This document shows positions 23,974 to 32,546 of a DNA stretch of 39,153 nucleotides, one piece after another. The translations under genes were made by a program, and so were the position numbers. Where the stretch lies: assembly GCA_028699915.1 (NCBI GenBank), contig JAQVTR010000004.1, positions 37,082 through 76,234 on the forward strand, read 5' to 3'. The number at the start of each line of letters is the position of its first letter. The stretch's first letter is position 1. The notes under the pieces were generated by a model. The model did not search any database. It saw nothing but the letters and a program-made list of their open reading frames with translations, and was not told the DNA's origin. The DNA is from Fidelibacterota bacterium. GTDB taxonomy: Bacteria; Fidelibacterota; Fidelibacteria; Fidelibacterales; Fidelibacteraceae.

Positions 23974-25965
23974 ATGAAGAAAATTCTTGTGATCTTAATG
24001 GTCATGTTGACCGCGTTCGCATTGGCAGATGTCAATGTAACCTATGTGGTGAACATGTCAACCCTTACCGGACAAGGTGTTACTGACAGCACCCATCTGG
24101 TACAAATCCGCGGATCCGAAGTCGGTCCCGAAGGCGTGGATAAATGGTATAACATTTTTCTCACCTGGGGAGATGACAGCCAAAACGCTACGAACGTCGG
24201 CGGTGACTACTGGGAATTGACGGTCGCTTATCCCGATTCCATGATCGGCTGGCGTATGGCTTATAAGATCTGCTACATGGATAGCGTAAATGAAGATGCC
24301 TACCATTGGGAAGACAATGTGATCGGCGGAAACCGCATGTTCAACTTGCCGGCAACGGACACAACGCTGGCGGTTGCATACGTAAATACTAATTACGATC
24401 CTCCCTATACCCCGTCCGATTCCGTGGACGTCTTCTTCCGCATCAACATGAGTGCAGATGACGCTTTCAATCCGGACAATATCCTCAGTATGGTCGGGGG
24501 ACTCCCCATTAACGGAGCCTCCAGCAACATGTGGTCGCCCGGAACCTATGCCCTGACACAGGAAGGCAGTTCTGCTTTCTGGAACATCCATCTGAAATTC
24601 GATCCTTCGCTCATGCCCCTGACGGATCAGATGTACCGTTATCATAATAACGGTTTTGAATGGAACGGCCATTCCGAAAATCTGAACGGCGCCTATTTTT
24701 CAGGGAACGAAAACCGCGGGATCAGCCTGGGCACCAACGATACCACGATCGCCTGGGTCTGGTGGAACGACATTCCCGGCGGTGTTTTTGAAGGCAACGA
24801 TACCGCCAATATCGTTTTTGGGGTAAACATGGCTTCCGCGATCGAAAACAACGGTTTTGAGATCGGTGACACGCTTGAAGTTCGTCTCGGTTACGAACTG
24901 AGCTCACCGGAAGTTGTCACGACCCGTATGACACACGTCGGTGGAACGCAGATGTATGCTGCAACCGTCAACAACGTTCCGCTTGTTTTCGGCGATTATC
25001 TCTACTATCAGTATTACCTGATCAAGAACGGCGTTGAGCAGCGGGAAGTTTACTACAACTTTAATTATGACGGAAGCACCGTCGGAGGCGCTGAACGCCG
25101 CCGCATTATCATTACGGACGCCAATCCCCAAATAGCGGATGTGGATGAAAGTGATGCCAGCGAACGCCGTATGCCCTTCTTCCGGAACAACAATCCGCTT
25201 GCGCAGAATGTCACGGTTCATGTCGAATGTGACCTGCGTCCCGCTTATGCGGCCGTTGCAGCCGGTAAAGTGCTGGACGACATTCAGGGTACGCAGGATA
25301 TCAGCAGCATTTCCCAGATCAACGGCGTTGCCATCAACGGCCCGCTCTCGAATTTTGCGGAAGGCACCTGGGCCAGCTGGGGTTCGTCCCTGATGAACGA
25401 CACTAACCGTGTAATGTTCGACGACGGTACCCATGGCGATGCTACCGCCGGTGATACCATTTATACGATCACCTATTTCCTGTCTCCGGACAGCGGTCAT
25501 GTTGTCGGCCAGGAATGCAAATTCGGTATTAACGGCGGCGACAATGAAAGCGGCGAAGGCGGATACGGGAACAACCATATTGTGAACGTGGACGATTCCC
25601 AGGCAGAGAGCTATCTCTATATCGCTTTCGGCAGCATCAACCCGGTCTATTACAGCGACTGGACCTATACGCCGGGCGTTGCGGTCAGCGATGTGGTTCC
25701 GGCAAACTATAAACTTGCCCAGAACTACCCGAACCCCTTTAACCCGGTTACGACCATCAGCTATCAGCTGGCGGAAACCGGCGGTGTGCAACTGATCGTT
25801 TACGACATGAGCGGCCGCAGGATCCGGACCCTGGTGAACGAATATGCCAATGCCGGAAGTTACAAAGTCAGCTTTGACGCTTCCGATCTGGCCAGCGGCG
25901 TCTACTTTTACCAGCTGAATGCCGGCAATACCGTCATTACCAAAAAGATGGTATTGATGAAGTAA
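23974..25965 (+). CDS. T9SS-secreted modular protein, candidate starch-binding (SusE/SusF-like role)
   Basis: A 663-residue exported protein. The signal peptide (MKKILVILMVMLTAFALA) is followed by four beta-sandwich-like modules starting near residues 20, 150, 277 and 410. Each opens with a strand like VTYVVNMS, VFFRINMS, IVFGVNMA or VTVHVECD, a pattern seen in E-set or CBM20/48-like domains of Bacteroidota. The last module has FDDGTHGDATAGDTIYT. The C-terminus is a canonical T9SS type A sorting domain: LAQNYPNPFNP with Q583, then YDMSGRRIRTL, GVYFYQL and KKMVLMK. The start follows AGGAG with 8-base spacing. No catalytic motif was seen. Surface glucan binding is inferred from the neighbourhood. 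Confidence 0.8.
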   Translation: MKKILVILMVMLTAFALADVNVTYVVNMSTLTGQGVTDSTHLVQIRGSEVGPEGVDKWYNIFLTWGDDSQNATNVGGDYWELTVAYPDSMIGWRMAYKICYMDSVNEDAYHWEDNVIGGNRMFNLPATDTTLAVAYVNTNYDPPYTPSDSVDVFFRINMSADDAFNPDNILSMVGGLPINGASSNMWSPGTYALTQEGSSAFWNIHLKFDPSLMPLTDQMYRYHNNGFEWNGHSENLNGAYFSGNENRGISLGTNDTTIAWVWWNDIPGGVFEGNDTANIVFGVNMASAIENNGFEIGDTLEVRLGYELSSPEVVTTRMTHVGGTQMYAATVNNVPLVFGDYLYYQYYLIKNGVEQREVYYNFNYDGSTVGGAERRRIIITDANPQIADVDESDASERRMPFFRNNNPLAQNVTVHVECDLRPAYAAVAAGKVLDDIQGTQDISSISQINGVAINGPLSNFAEGTWASWGSSLMNDTNRVMFDDGTHGDATAGDTIYTITYFLSPDSGHVVGQECKFGINGGDNESGEGGYGNNHIVNVDDSQAESYLYIAFGSINPVYYSDWTYTPGVAVSDVVPANYKLAQNYPNPFNPVTTISYQLAETGGVQLIVYDMSGRRIRTLVNEYANAGSYKVSFDASDLASGVYFYQLNAGNTVITKKMVLMK

Positions 25966-25998
25966 TTGCCCGCTTCGGGTAAATACGGTTTTTCAAAT

Positions 25999-26030
25999 AA
26001 AATCCCTTCCCGGCAACGGGAGGGGATTTT
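25999..26030 (+). terminator. Strong hairpin terminator
   Basis: Arms AAAATCCCTTCCCG (25999-26012) and CGGGAGGGGATTTT (26017-26030) pair over 14 bp with one G-T wobble around a GCAA tetraloop. It follows the stop of the T9SS modular protein by 33 bases. It is symmetric enough to also stop transcription from the other side. Confidence 0.9.
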
Positions 26031-26185
26031 ATATTTAACGGATAATATTGAGGCTAAGGTTAAGGTTGAGAAATACAGTCGTGTGGTATAGTTTCCGGCT
26101 TCTGTCTGTCCTGCGTTGTGAAAAATATAGCTCAGAGAAAAAGGAGACACGGCTGTAAGCTCCGAAACTTTGGAGCGAAGCAGGG

Positions 26186-26221
26186 ACTTCTGGCTACTGG
26201 CTTCTGACTTCTGGCTTCTGA
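26186..26221. repeat. Imperfect short tandem repeat (CTTCTGG/CTTCTGA)
   Basis: Repeated ACTTCTGG, CTACTGG, CTTCTGA, CTTCTGG and CTTCTGA units run up to the stop of the DUF1295 gene. They form a low-complexity tract of the type often found between FCB genes. The rest of the 26031-26223 gap shows no clear feature. Confidence 0.6.
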
Positions 26222-26223
26222 AT

Positions 26224-27075
26224 CTATTCCACTGAGCTTTCCAGAAATTCCGTATCGCGTTTCTTCAGCGGCAGCGGGAACCAGGCAAAGGTGTATTTTT
26301 TCCATTCCTTATACTGCAGGTAACGGGATTCCGTGATGGATTCCGTTAAATTGGTACTGCCCATAAACAGCAGGATTAGAACAAGCACACCGAGCAATGC
26401 CGGGTAAAAGGAACCGGTAGCGTTCAGCGCGTACAAGGCAACGACCAGCCATTGGGCGATCTCGAAAAAGTAATTGGGGTGGCGGGCATATTTCCAGAGT
26501 CCGAAAGTATTGAAGCCCAGCTGATGCCGGTAGCTCCCGGCAAATTCCGGACTGCGTTTTTCGCTCTGGTAACGGTATTGCTGATTGTCGGATATCGTTT
26601 CGCCGACCAGAAAGAGCAGATGCAGGGCGAAGAGTAAAATATCGACACGATTCAAAGCTGTCGGATTCTGGCGGACCAGATACAGCGGCAGGGCAATGGC
26701 AAAGATCAGCAGCAATTGAAAAATGGAAATAAAGAACAAATTAAACAATTCAAAGAGGAAGCGGCCGGGAATACGCTCCCGCATGATCTCCCAGCGGTAA
26801 TCCTCCCCGGTAAAACCTTGTTGGAAAGAGAAATTGTAACCGCCACGCCGGGCAAAATTGCAGGTCAGCCGAATACCCCATGCCGCAACCAGGACGGTAG
26901 CGATCAGCAGCCGGGCGTTGTTTGTATGCCCGTATAGCCAGATCAGTGCGTAAACCGGCGGTAAAACCGACCAGAGACGGTCAACCGTGGAATAATTCCG
27001 CGTCAGTAATCCGTAGAGAAAAGATACAATAATTGACACGATAAGGATGATAAAAGTGATTTGTAAAGCGTTCAT
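26224..27075 (-). CDS. DUF1295 membrane protein (steroid 5-alpha-reductase/isoprenylcysteine methyltransferase-like)
   Basis: An inner-membrane protein of 283 residues with about seven hydrophobic helices. The conserved C-terminal region FGLWKYARHPNYFFEIAQW, then YLQYKEWKKYTFAWFPLP, matches the DUF1295 family, which shares a fold with steroid 5-alpha reductases and ICMT-like NAD(P)H- or SAM-dependent membrane enzymes. The N-terminal STVDRLWSVLPPVYALIW is also typical. GGGAG lies 5-6 bases before the ATG at 27075. The substrate is unknown, and the gene has no clear link with the glucan genes around it. It seems to be transcribed alone. Confidence 0.88.
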   Translation of the reverse strand: MNALQITFIILIVSIIVSFLYGLLTRNYSTVDRLWSVLPPVYALIWLYGHTNNARLLIATVLVAAWGIRLTCNFARRGGYNFSFQQGFTGEDYRWEIMRERIPGRFLFELFNLFFISIFQLLLIFAIALPLYLVRQNPTALNRVDILLFALHLLFLVGETISDNQQYRYQSEKRSPEFAGSYRHQLGFNTFGLWKYARHPNYFFEIAQWLVVALYALNATGSFYPALLGVLVLILLFMGSTNLTESITESRYLQYKEWKKYTFAWFPLPLKKRDTEFLESSVE

Positions 27076-27151
27076 GATTTCTCCCTGCCTGTGAATATTT
27101 CAACTGTTGAATATAAAAATATTTTAGCTGAATGAAAACGAAAAGGGTGTA

Positions 27152-27217
27152 GAACCGCGTTGCGGTTCGGTTTTTATTGTGCCGTTATTGTATTGACGTT
27201 AAACCCCGCCGGGGTTC
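27152..27217. repeat. Composite palindromic repeat, copy 1
   Basis: A hairpin GAACCGC-GTT-GCGGTTC (27152-27168) followed by GGTTTTTATT and, exactly 50 bases from the first arm, a second hairpin AACCCCG-C-CGGGGTT (27202-27216). The same pair with the same 50-base offset recurs at 27379. The unit lies in the 487-bp gene-free stretch 27076-27562, between DUF1295 and the IS200-like gene. Confidence 0.8.
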
Positions 27218-27378
27218 GATAGAATATCGATCATTATTTACGGCATTGTACCGAAAGCGGGAAAAATGCCTGCCACACCCTATTGTACTCCGGACATTAA
27301 ATAAATTCACCTTTTTAATCCGGACCTGTATTCAAAGCGTATAGCCGCTAGGTGATGAACACTCATAGCATCTCCATT

Positions 27379-27444
27379 GAACCGCGCTGCGGTTCGGTTT
27401 TTATTTCATCGATTTTCTATTGGTGTCGAACCCCGTCAGGGTTC
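27379..27444. repeat. Composite palindromic repeat, copy 2
   Basis: GAACCGC-GCT-GCGGTTC (27379-27395) then GGTTTTTATT as in copy 1, and a second hairpin GAACCC-CGTCA-GGGTTC (27428-27444). It is shifted 227 bases from copy 1. The hairpin arms are kept while loops and linkers vary, so structure appears to be what is conserved. The bases between the copies contain nothing else recognisable. Confidence 0.8.
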
Positions 27445-27540
27445 AACAAAACATTGTACATTATCTTCTAACATTTGCGGCCGAGAGTAAAATCCTCGTT
27501 CGTGGATAAACCCAAATAGCATATAAACCCCAAAAAACAT

Positions 27541-27557
27541 GAACCACGGCGTGGTTC
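27541..27557. repeat. Single REP-like hairpin at the end of the IS200-like gene
   Basis: GAACCAC-GGC-GTGGTTC has the same outer arms as the two composite repeats. It lies 5 bases beyond the stop codon of the IS200-like gene, the place where REP-type elements flank their RAYT gene. Confidence 0.65.
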
Positions 27558-27562
27558 TACAA

Positions 27563-28033
27563 TTAGATATCCATGAAAGACAATTCATCAAAAAAAGAGT
27601 CATCGTCGATATCCGTGCACCTTTTCCGCATGTGATACAAGTAATCCTCGCGGGCCCGGCGTTCTTCCTGATATTCCTCGTCATCGGCCCGGATGAAGTC
27701 AATGATATGATCCATACGGTGGATACTATGGGTATAAGCCCAATAATCCTTTTCCCAGTTGCGGAAACCCTTGACCGGAATTTTTGTCCTGATCATCTCT
27801 TCCGTGGAACGCATAATTTCCTGAAGCAAATCATCCAAGGCAACTTTCGGATCCAGTGAGATCAATGTGTGCAATTGATTCCCGCGGCCGGCAATCGCGT
27901 AGATCTGGCAACGCTTCTTTTCGAGCAATCCCGAAATGAACGCCACAAGCTGATCGTTGTTCAAATGAATTTCGCGACCGTGTTTTTCCGCCCGGATCAT
28001 GATGTGGTATGCGATTCCTAAAGATAAACTCAT
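27563..28033 (-). CDS. IS200/REP-associated (RAYT-like) Y1 transposase, apparently degenerate
   Basis: A 156-residue protein with the outline of the Y1 single-strand transposase fold: AYHIMIRAEKHGREI, then LLEKKRCQIYAIAGR, the HUH region, then WEKDYWAYTHSIHRMDHIIDFIRADDEEY. At the HUH site the first histidine is Q53 (NQLHTLI, with H55 kept). The catalytic tyrosine position of the last helix (usually YIxxQ) appears to be F113. A GGAGG site lies 6 bases before the ATG, so expression is likely. Matching palindromes at 27152-27557 suggest a REP/RAYT pair. Alignment of these positions was done by eye. It may be a decayed or domesticated relative. Confidence 0.75.
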   Translation of the reverse strand: MSLSLGIAYHIMIRAEKHGREIHLNNDQLVAFISGLLEKKRCQIYAIAGRGNQLHTLISLDPKVALDDLLQEIMRSTEEMIRTKIPVKGFRNWEKDYWAYTHSIHRMDHIIDFIRADDEEYQEERRAREDYLYHMRKRCTDIDDDSFFDELSFMDI

Positions 28034-28161
28034 GATCGTCCTCCCCGTTTTGACAATGTAACTTACGGACCTTCTCTTTTACCTTCAAGCAGAGTATTTC
28101 AGCTGTGACGGCAATCACAACTTCCCAATAAAATTCAGCGGCATATAAATAAATTTTAACC

Positions 28162-28190
28162 TTGAAAAAAAAGATATTTATTCATAAAAT
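28162..28190 (+). promoter_or_regulatory. Possible promoter of the secreted GH13 gene
   Basis: TTGAAA (28162-28167) and TAAAAT (28185-28190) with a 17-base spacer lie 38 bases before the ATG, in an A/T-rich leader. The AAGGAA ribosome-binding site follows. This is a motif match of the sigma-70 type, and the organism may use different consensus sequences. Confidence 0.4.
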
Positions 28191-28228
28191 TATAAGCTAA
28201 CTAATCGATACCAGGACAAGGAAAAAAT

Positions 28229-31051
28229 ATGAAAAAAATTGCATATCTGTTATGCGTTTTAGCGGTAGTCGCTTACGCGCAAAACCCCATTTATTCGGTA
28301 CCCGCATTCCCCACGGAATTTGACTCCATTGTCGTATACTACGATGCAACGCTGGGAAATCAGGCTTTGAAAAATGATAGCAGCGATATTTACGCACATA
28401 CCGGCGTAAAAATCGAAGGCAGCACCCAGTGGGAATATGTCTGGACGGATTGGCCCGGCACCAACACCGAAAAGAACAAACTTGTGAAAATCGGCGACAA
28501 TCTTTACAAACTGCTCATCGCTTTTCCGCATGAATATTACAACTGCCCGGAATCCGTAAAGATCCTGCAACTGGCCTTTGTCTTCCGTAGCAGCACAGGT
28601 TCGCCGCAGAGCGAGGATCTGTTCCTTAGTTTGTATGAACCCGGGATTACTACCGCATGGCTGGAACCCGCCTTGCAGAATGAGTTCGGAGAACCGGAAC
28701 GTTCCCCGGTGTTTTTTAGTGAAACCCGTACCGAGGAGCTGCATCTGGTTGCAGGCGTCAGCGATGTAGCGGACAGCATCGTTCTTTACGTCAATGAAGT
28801 ACTTCAGTATGCCGTAAGTGGCAACGACAGTCTGATATATGACCTGCCCTCTGCGGCTTTGCAGAACGGATTGAATTATCTGAAAGCCGTGGCCGTTGCC
28901 GGAGGACTCCGGGATACGACCGAAAAGCTGTGTATCATCAAATACGGTGCGAACAGCGGCGCGCGCCCCGCCGGACTGCAGGACGGGATCACCGTGCATT
29001 CGGGATCTTCCGTAAGCCTGTCGCTCTTCGCTCCCTATAAAGAACATATATTCGTGATCGGGGATTTCAACGACTGGAAGGTGGACCCCGGCTACCAGTT
29101 GAAAAAGGATGTCCGACATGCGGATTCAACCTGGTTCTGGCTTACCTTAACGAACCTGTCGAGCGGCGCTCAGGCCTTTCAGTATCTGGTGGACGGCGAG
29201 ATCCGTATTGCGGATCCCTACAGTCCGCTGATCCTCGATCCCTGGAATGACGAGTATATTTCCGATACACGCTATCCGGGATTGAAAGCTTATCCGAAGG
29301 AAAAAACCGCCTTTCCGGTGGGGGTGCTGAACAGCGATCCGCCGGCCTTTGAATGGAGCGACCAGGATTTTGTGCGACCGGCAAAGGACGAACTGGTTAT
29401 CTACGAATTGCTGGTACGCGACTGGAGTTATCAGCGGACCTACCAGGTGCTGATCGATTCCATTAACTATTTTAAACGGCTCGGGATCACGGCAATCGAA
29501 CTGATGCCGGTCCAGGAATTTGAGGGGAACGAGAGCTGGGGCTATAATCCCATGTTCCATTTTGCTCCGGACAAATATTACGGTCCGCCGGATAAGTTGA
29601 AAGAACTCGTAAACCTCTGCCACAACAATGGCATTGCGGTGATCCTGGATGTGGTTTATAACCATGCTACCGGACAAAATCCGCTGGTACGGCTTTACAA
29701 TGAAGGTGATTACGGAAAACCCACAACGCAAAATCCCTGGTTCAACACCGGGGACATGCATCCGTTCAGCGTTTTCTATGATATGGACCACGAAAGCAGG
29801 GCGACGCAGTATTATCTGGACCGTGCCAACCGCTATTGGATCGAGGAATACCACATTGACGGATACCGCTTCGATCTGTCGAAGGGTTTTACCCAAACCT
29901 ATTACGGAACCGATGTCGCGGCTTGGGGCCACTGGGACAGCGGCCGCATTGCGATCCTGAAACGCATGGCGGATAAAATTTGGGAAACGGATCCCGGAGC
30001 TTACGTGATCCTGGAGCATTTCAGCGATAATAACGAAGAACTGGAACTATCCAATTACGGCATGATGCTCTGGGGGAACGGCAATCACAATTATTCCGAA
30101 GCCTCCATGGGCTATCTGGGCAACTCGGACCTGTCCTGGCTCTATCACGGCAGCCGAGGCTGGACTTACTGGCATGTGGTCGGCTACATGGAAAGCCACG
30201 ATGAAGAGCGCATTACCTACAAGAACAAAGAATACGGCAACAGTTCGGGAACCTATAACATCAAGTACCTGAACAACGCCCTGGACCGCATGGAGCTCAG
30301 CGCGGTATTTCTGCTGAGTCTGCCGGGACCCAAAATGATCTGGCAATTCGGCGAGCTGGGTTATGATTATTCCATCGAATATAACAGCCGTACCGGAAAC
30401 AAGCCGATCAAATGGGAATATTACAAAGTAGCCGATCGCCGGGATGTATATAACCTCTATTCAGCCATGAATTTTTTGCGGGCGAATTACCGGACCTTTG
30501 GCGCTGCCACGGGCGTGGAACTTTACGTCGGCAATAACATTCCCGCAAAGCGCATCAAGCTGTCCGGCGAGGGTCCCAATGCGGTCGTTTTAGGGAATTT
30601 TGATGTTGTGCCTCAGACCGTTGATCCGGCATTCCATCATGCGGGTCCGTGGTACGGATATTTTTACGGTGATACGCTGAATGTCAGCAATACCAACGCG
30701 GGCATTTTGCTTGCACCGGGAGAATATCGCATTTATACGGATCAAAAGCTGGATTCGCCGCCCGTGGCGCGGGAATCGATCTTGCCGCGATCCTTTGCAT
30801 TGAAACAGAATTATCCCAATCCTTTCAATCCGCAGACACGAATCTGCTATACCTTGACAGCCGATAATCCGGTGGATCTTTCGATCTACGATTTGCAGGG
30901 ACGCAAACTGCGAACCCTGGTAAGCAGCTATCAGCCGGCGGGAGAATATGAGGTCATTTTTGATGCGGAAAGTCTGAGCAACGGCGTTTACCTTTACCGA
31001 CTGAAGAGTGGGCGCCACACGGAAACAAGGAAAATGCTATACTTGAAATAG
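28229..31051 (+). CDS. T9SS-secreted GH13 alpha-glucan hydrolase with N-terminal binding domains and CBM48
   Basis: A 940-residue exported GH13-family enzyme acting on starch, glycogen or related alpha-glucans. Order: signal peptide (1-18, ending AYAQ); an N-terminal module at about 25-135 (IVVYYDATLGN, DIYAHTGV) of the type common on Bacteroidota amylases; a CBM48-like domain at about 255-340 (HIFVIGDFNDW); then the (beta/alpha)8 barrel. The four GH13 regions are DVVYNH (D474-H479), GYRFDLS (nucleophile D549), VILEHF (acid/base E596) and ESHDEE (H657, D658). The C-terminal T9SS sorting domain starts near 853 (LKQNYPNPFNP, GVYLYRL, KMLYLK). All catalytic residues are intact. The CBM48 points to branched-glucan or pullulanase/isoamylase-like action, but subfamily is uncertain. 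It is probably anchored at the cell surface. Confidence 0.93.
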   Translation: MKKIAYLLCVLAVVAYAQNPIYSVPAFPTEFDSIVVYYDATLGNQALKNDSSDIYAHTGVKIEGSTQWEYVWTDWPGTNTEKNKLVKIGDNLYKLLIAFPHEYYNCPESVKILQLAFVFRSSTGSPQSEDLFLSLYEPGITTAWLEPALQNEFGEPERSPVFFSETRTEELHLVAGVSDVADSIVLYVNEVLQYAVSGNDSLIYDLPSAALQNGLNYLKAVAVAGGLRDTTEKLCIIKYGANSGARPAGLQDGITVHSGSSVSLSLFAPYKEHIFVIGDFNDWKVDPGYQLKKDVRHADSTWFWLTLTNLSSGAQAFQYLVDGEIRIADPYSPLILDPWNDEYISDTRYPGLKAYPKEKTAFPVGVLNSDPPAFEWSDQDFVRPAKDELVIYELLVRDWSYQRTYQVLIDSINYFKRLGITAIELMPVQEFEGNESWGYNPMFHFAPDKYYGPPDKLKELVNLCHNNGIAVILDVVYNHATGQNPLVRLYNEGDYGKPTTQNPWFNTGDMHPFSVFYDMDHESRATQYYLDRANRYWIEEYHIDGYRFDLSKGFTQTYYGTDVAAWGHWDSGRIAILKRMADKIWETDPGAYVILEHFSDNNEELELSNYGMMLWGNGNHNYSEASMGYLGNSDLSWLYHGSRGWTYWHVVGYMESHDEERITYKNKEYGNSSGTYNIKYLNNALDRMELSAVFLLSLPGPKMIWQFGELGYDYSIEYNSRTGNKPIKWEYYKVADRRDVYNLYSAMNFLRANYRTFGAATGVELYVGNNIPAKRIKLSGEGPNAVVLGNFDVVPQTVDPAFHHAGPWYGYFYGDTLNVSNTNAGILLAPGEYRIYTDQKLDSPPVARESILPRSFALKQNYPNPFNPQTRICYTLTADNPVDLSIYDLQGRKLRTLVSSYQPAGEYEVIFDAESLSNGVYLYRLKSGRHTETRKMLYLK

Positions 31052-31071
31052 CACCTGCCGACGAAGAATCT

Positions 31072-32448
31072 ATGGCTATCGTACTTTCCTTTACATCCCT
31101 GTGCATCTTGCTGGTCGCAGGAAAACTGCTGCGTGTGCGCATCCGCATATTTCAGAAATTGTACCTTCCGGCCGCCGTGATCGGTGGTTTGCTGGGACTC
31201 ATCCTCATTCAGTCCCTGGGAAAGCATTTGCCCTCTGCTGTCCACGACGGCTGGGAAAAGCTCCCCGGCTTTCTGATCAACATTTGTTTTGCCTGTCTCT
31301 TTCTGGGCGTGCGCATTCCAAAGTTATCTAAAATATGGCAGCAAAGCGGTCCGCAACTGGCTTACGGACAAATCGTCGCCTGGGGCCAGTATGTGGTGGG
31401 TATCGGACTTGCCCTGGTTCTGCTCACGCCGCTTTTTCATATACCGGCCTATTTCGGGGTCATTATCCCCGTGGGCTTCGAAGGCGGCCATGGAACGGCA
31501 TCCGGTCTGGCAGAACAGTTTGCGGCATACGGATGGCCGGAAGGCCGCGACTTTGCAATGACATCGGCGACCTTTGGGATCATCTCCGCCATTATCAGCG
31601 GTACCTGGCTGATCAACCGTGCCGTGCGCAAAGGCTATACCCGGCAATTGAAACGCATTGAAGATATTCCGGAGAACAACGTCATCGGAATTTACGATCC
31701 GGATGAACAGCCTTCCGCCGGCAGGCAAACCGTGGCTGCAGGATCCGTCGACAGCTTTGCCCTGCATCTTGCCATTGTCGGACTGGCGGTTTTTATCGGA
31801 TATGCCTTCAAGCTTGGACTCACAGCCCTTGAATCGCTTTCTCCCGCGATGCAGAAGAACGGCATTCTGAGCTCTTTCCCGCTTTTTCCCCTGGCCATGG
31901 TCGGCGGACTGCTGATCCAGCTTTTCATATCGCGGGTATTGAACATGGCGCATATCCTGGACAGGGAGACTTTGCATCGCATTTCCGGAACGGCGCTGGA
32001 TTTTCTGGTCGTTTCCGCGGTTGCCATGATCAATATTTCCATGATCTCCAGCAATATCGTTCCGCTGCTGATCCTTGTTGCCGCCGGTATTCTGTGGAAT
32101 ACGGGATGCGTGCTTTTCCTGGCCCGCCGCCTCTTGCCGGATGCCTGGTTTGAACGCGCCATCGCCGAAATGGGGCAATCCATGGGCGTAACCGCGACCG
32201 GACTCCTGCTTCTGCGGGTTGTGGATCCGGAACAAAAGACGGCCGCGTATCCGGCTTTTGGCTATAAACAGCTTTTACATGAACCGATCATGGGCGGCGG
32301 GATCTGGACATCGATGGCATTTCCGCTCTGCATCCTTGCGGGACCGCTGACGGTGTTTCTGATCGCCTGCTCTGCCATTGGCATCTGGCTCATCGTCTGG
32401 CTGCTGTTTTTCCGCAAAAACGTGGCCGCATTAAAATCAACAAAATAA
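31072..32448 (+). CDS. gltS: Sodium/glutamate symporter GltS
   Basis: An inner-membrane Na+-driven glutamate carrier of the ESS family, 458 residues with ten or more helices. It has the two-repeat design, with a GGHGTASGLA motif in the first half and MGQSMGVTATGLLLLR in the second, each in a re-entrant loop. The early RVRIRIFQKLYLPAAVIGGLLG segment is also characteristic. It starts 20 bases after the GH13 stop, with only a weak ribosome-binding site (GAAGAA), and may be read through from that gene. Its presence between two GH13 genes is odd for a glucan locus. Confidence 0.92.
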   Translation: MAIVLSFTSLCILLVAGKLLRVRIRIFQKLYLPAAVIGGLLGLILIQSLGKHLPSAVHDGWEKLPGFLINICFACLFLGVRIPKLSKIWQQSGPQLAYGQIVAWGQYVVGIGLALVLLTPLFHIPAYFGVIIPVGFEGGHGTASGLAEQFAAYGWPEGRDFAMTSATFGIISAIISGTWLINRAVRKGYTRQLKRIEDIPENNVIGIYDPDEQPSAGRQTVAAGSVDSFALHLAIVGLAVFIGYAFKLGLTALESLSPAMQKNGILSSFPLFPLAMVGGLLIQLFISRVLNMAHILDRETLHRISGTALDFLVVSAVAMINISMISSNIVPLLILVAAGILWNTGCVLFLARRLLPDAWFERAIAEMGQSMGVTATGLLLLRVVDPEQKTAAYPAFGYKQLLHEPIMGGGIWTSMAFPLCILAGPLTVFLIACSAIGIWLIVWLLFFRKNVAALKSTK

Positions 32449-32546
32449 GATGACAATCTTTAGCATATCCCTTATTTTAACAGGATCCTGCCCGCTGCAG
32501 CGGAATTTGACAGAAAACGCCAACATTTAAAAAATCAAGGCCGTAA

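Noticed and set aside
25999-26030. Considered as a mobile-element end
   Set aside because: The long stem with a GCAA tetraloop directly after a stop codon is explained by transcription termination.
27076-27562. Considered as a CRISPR array because of repeated units
   Set aside because: Only two composite copies 227 bases apart with unlike linkers and no cas genes; they fit REP-type repeats instead.
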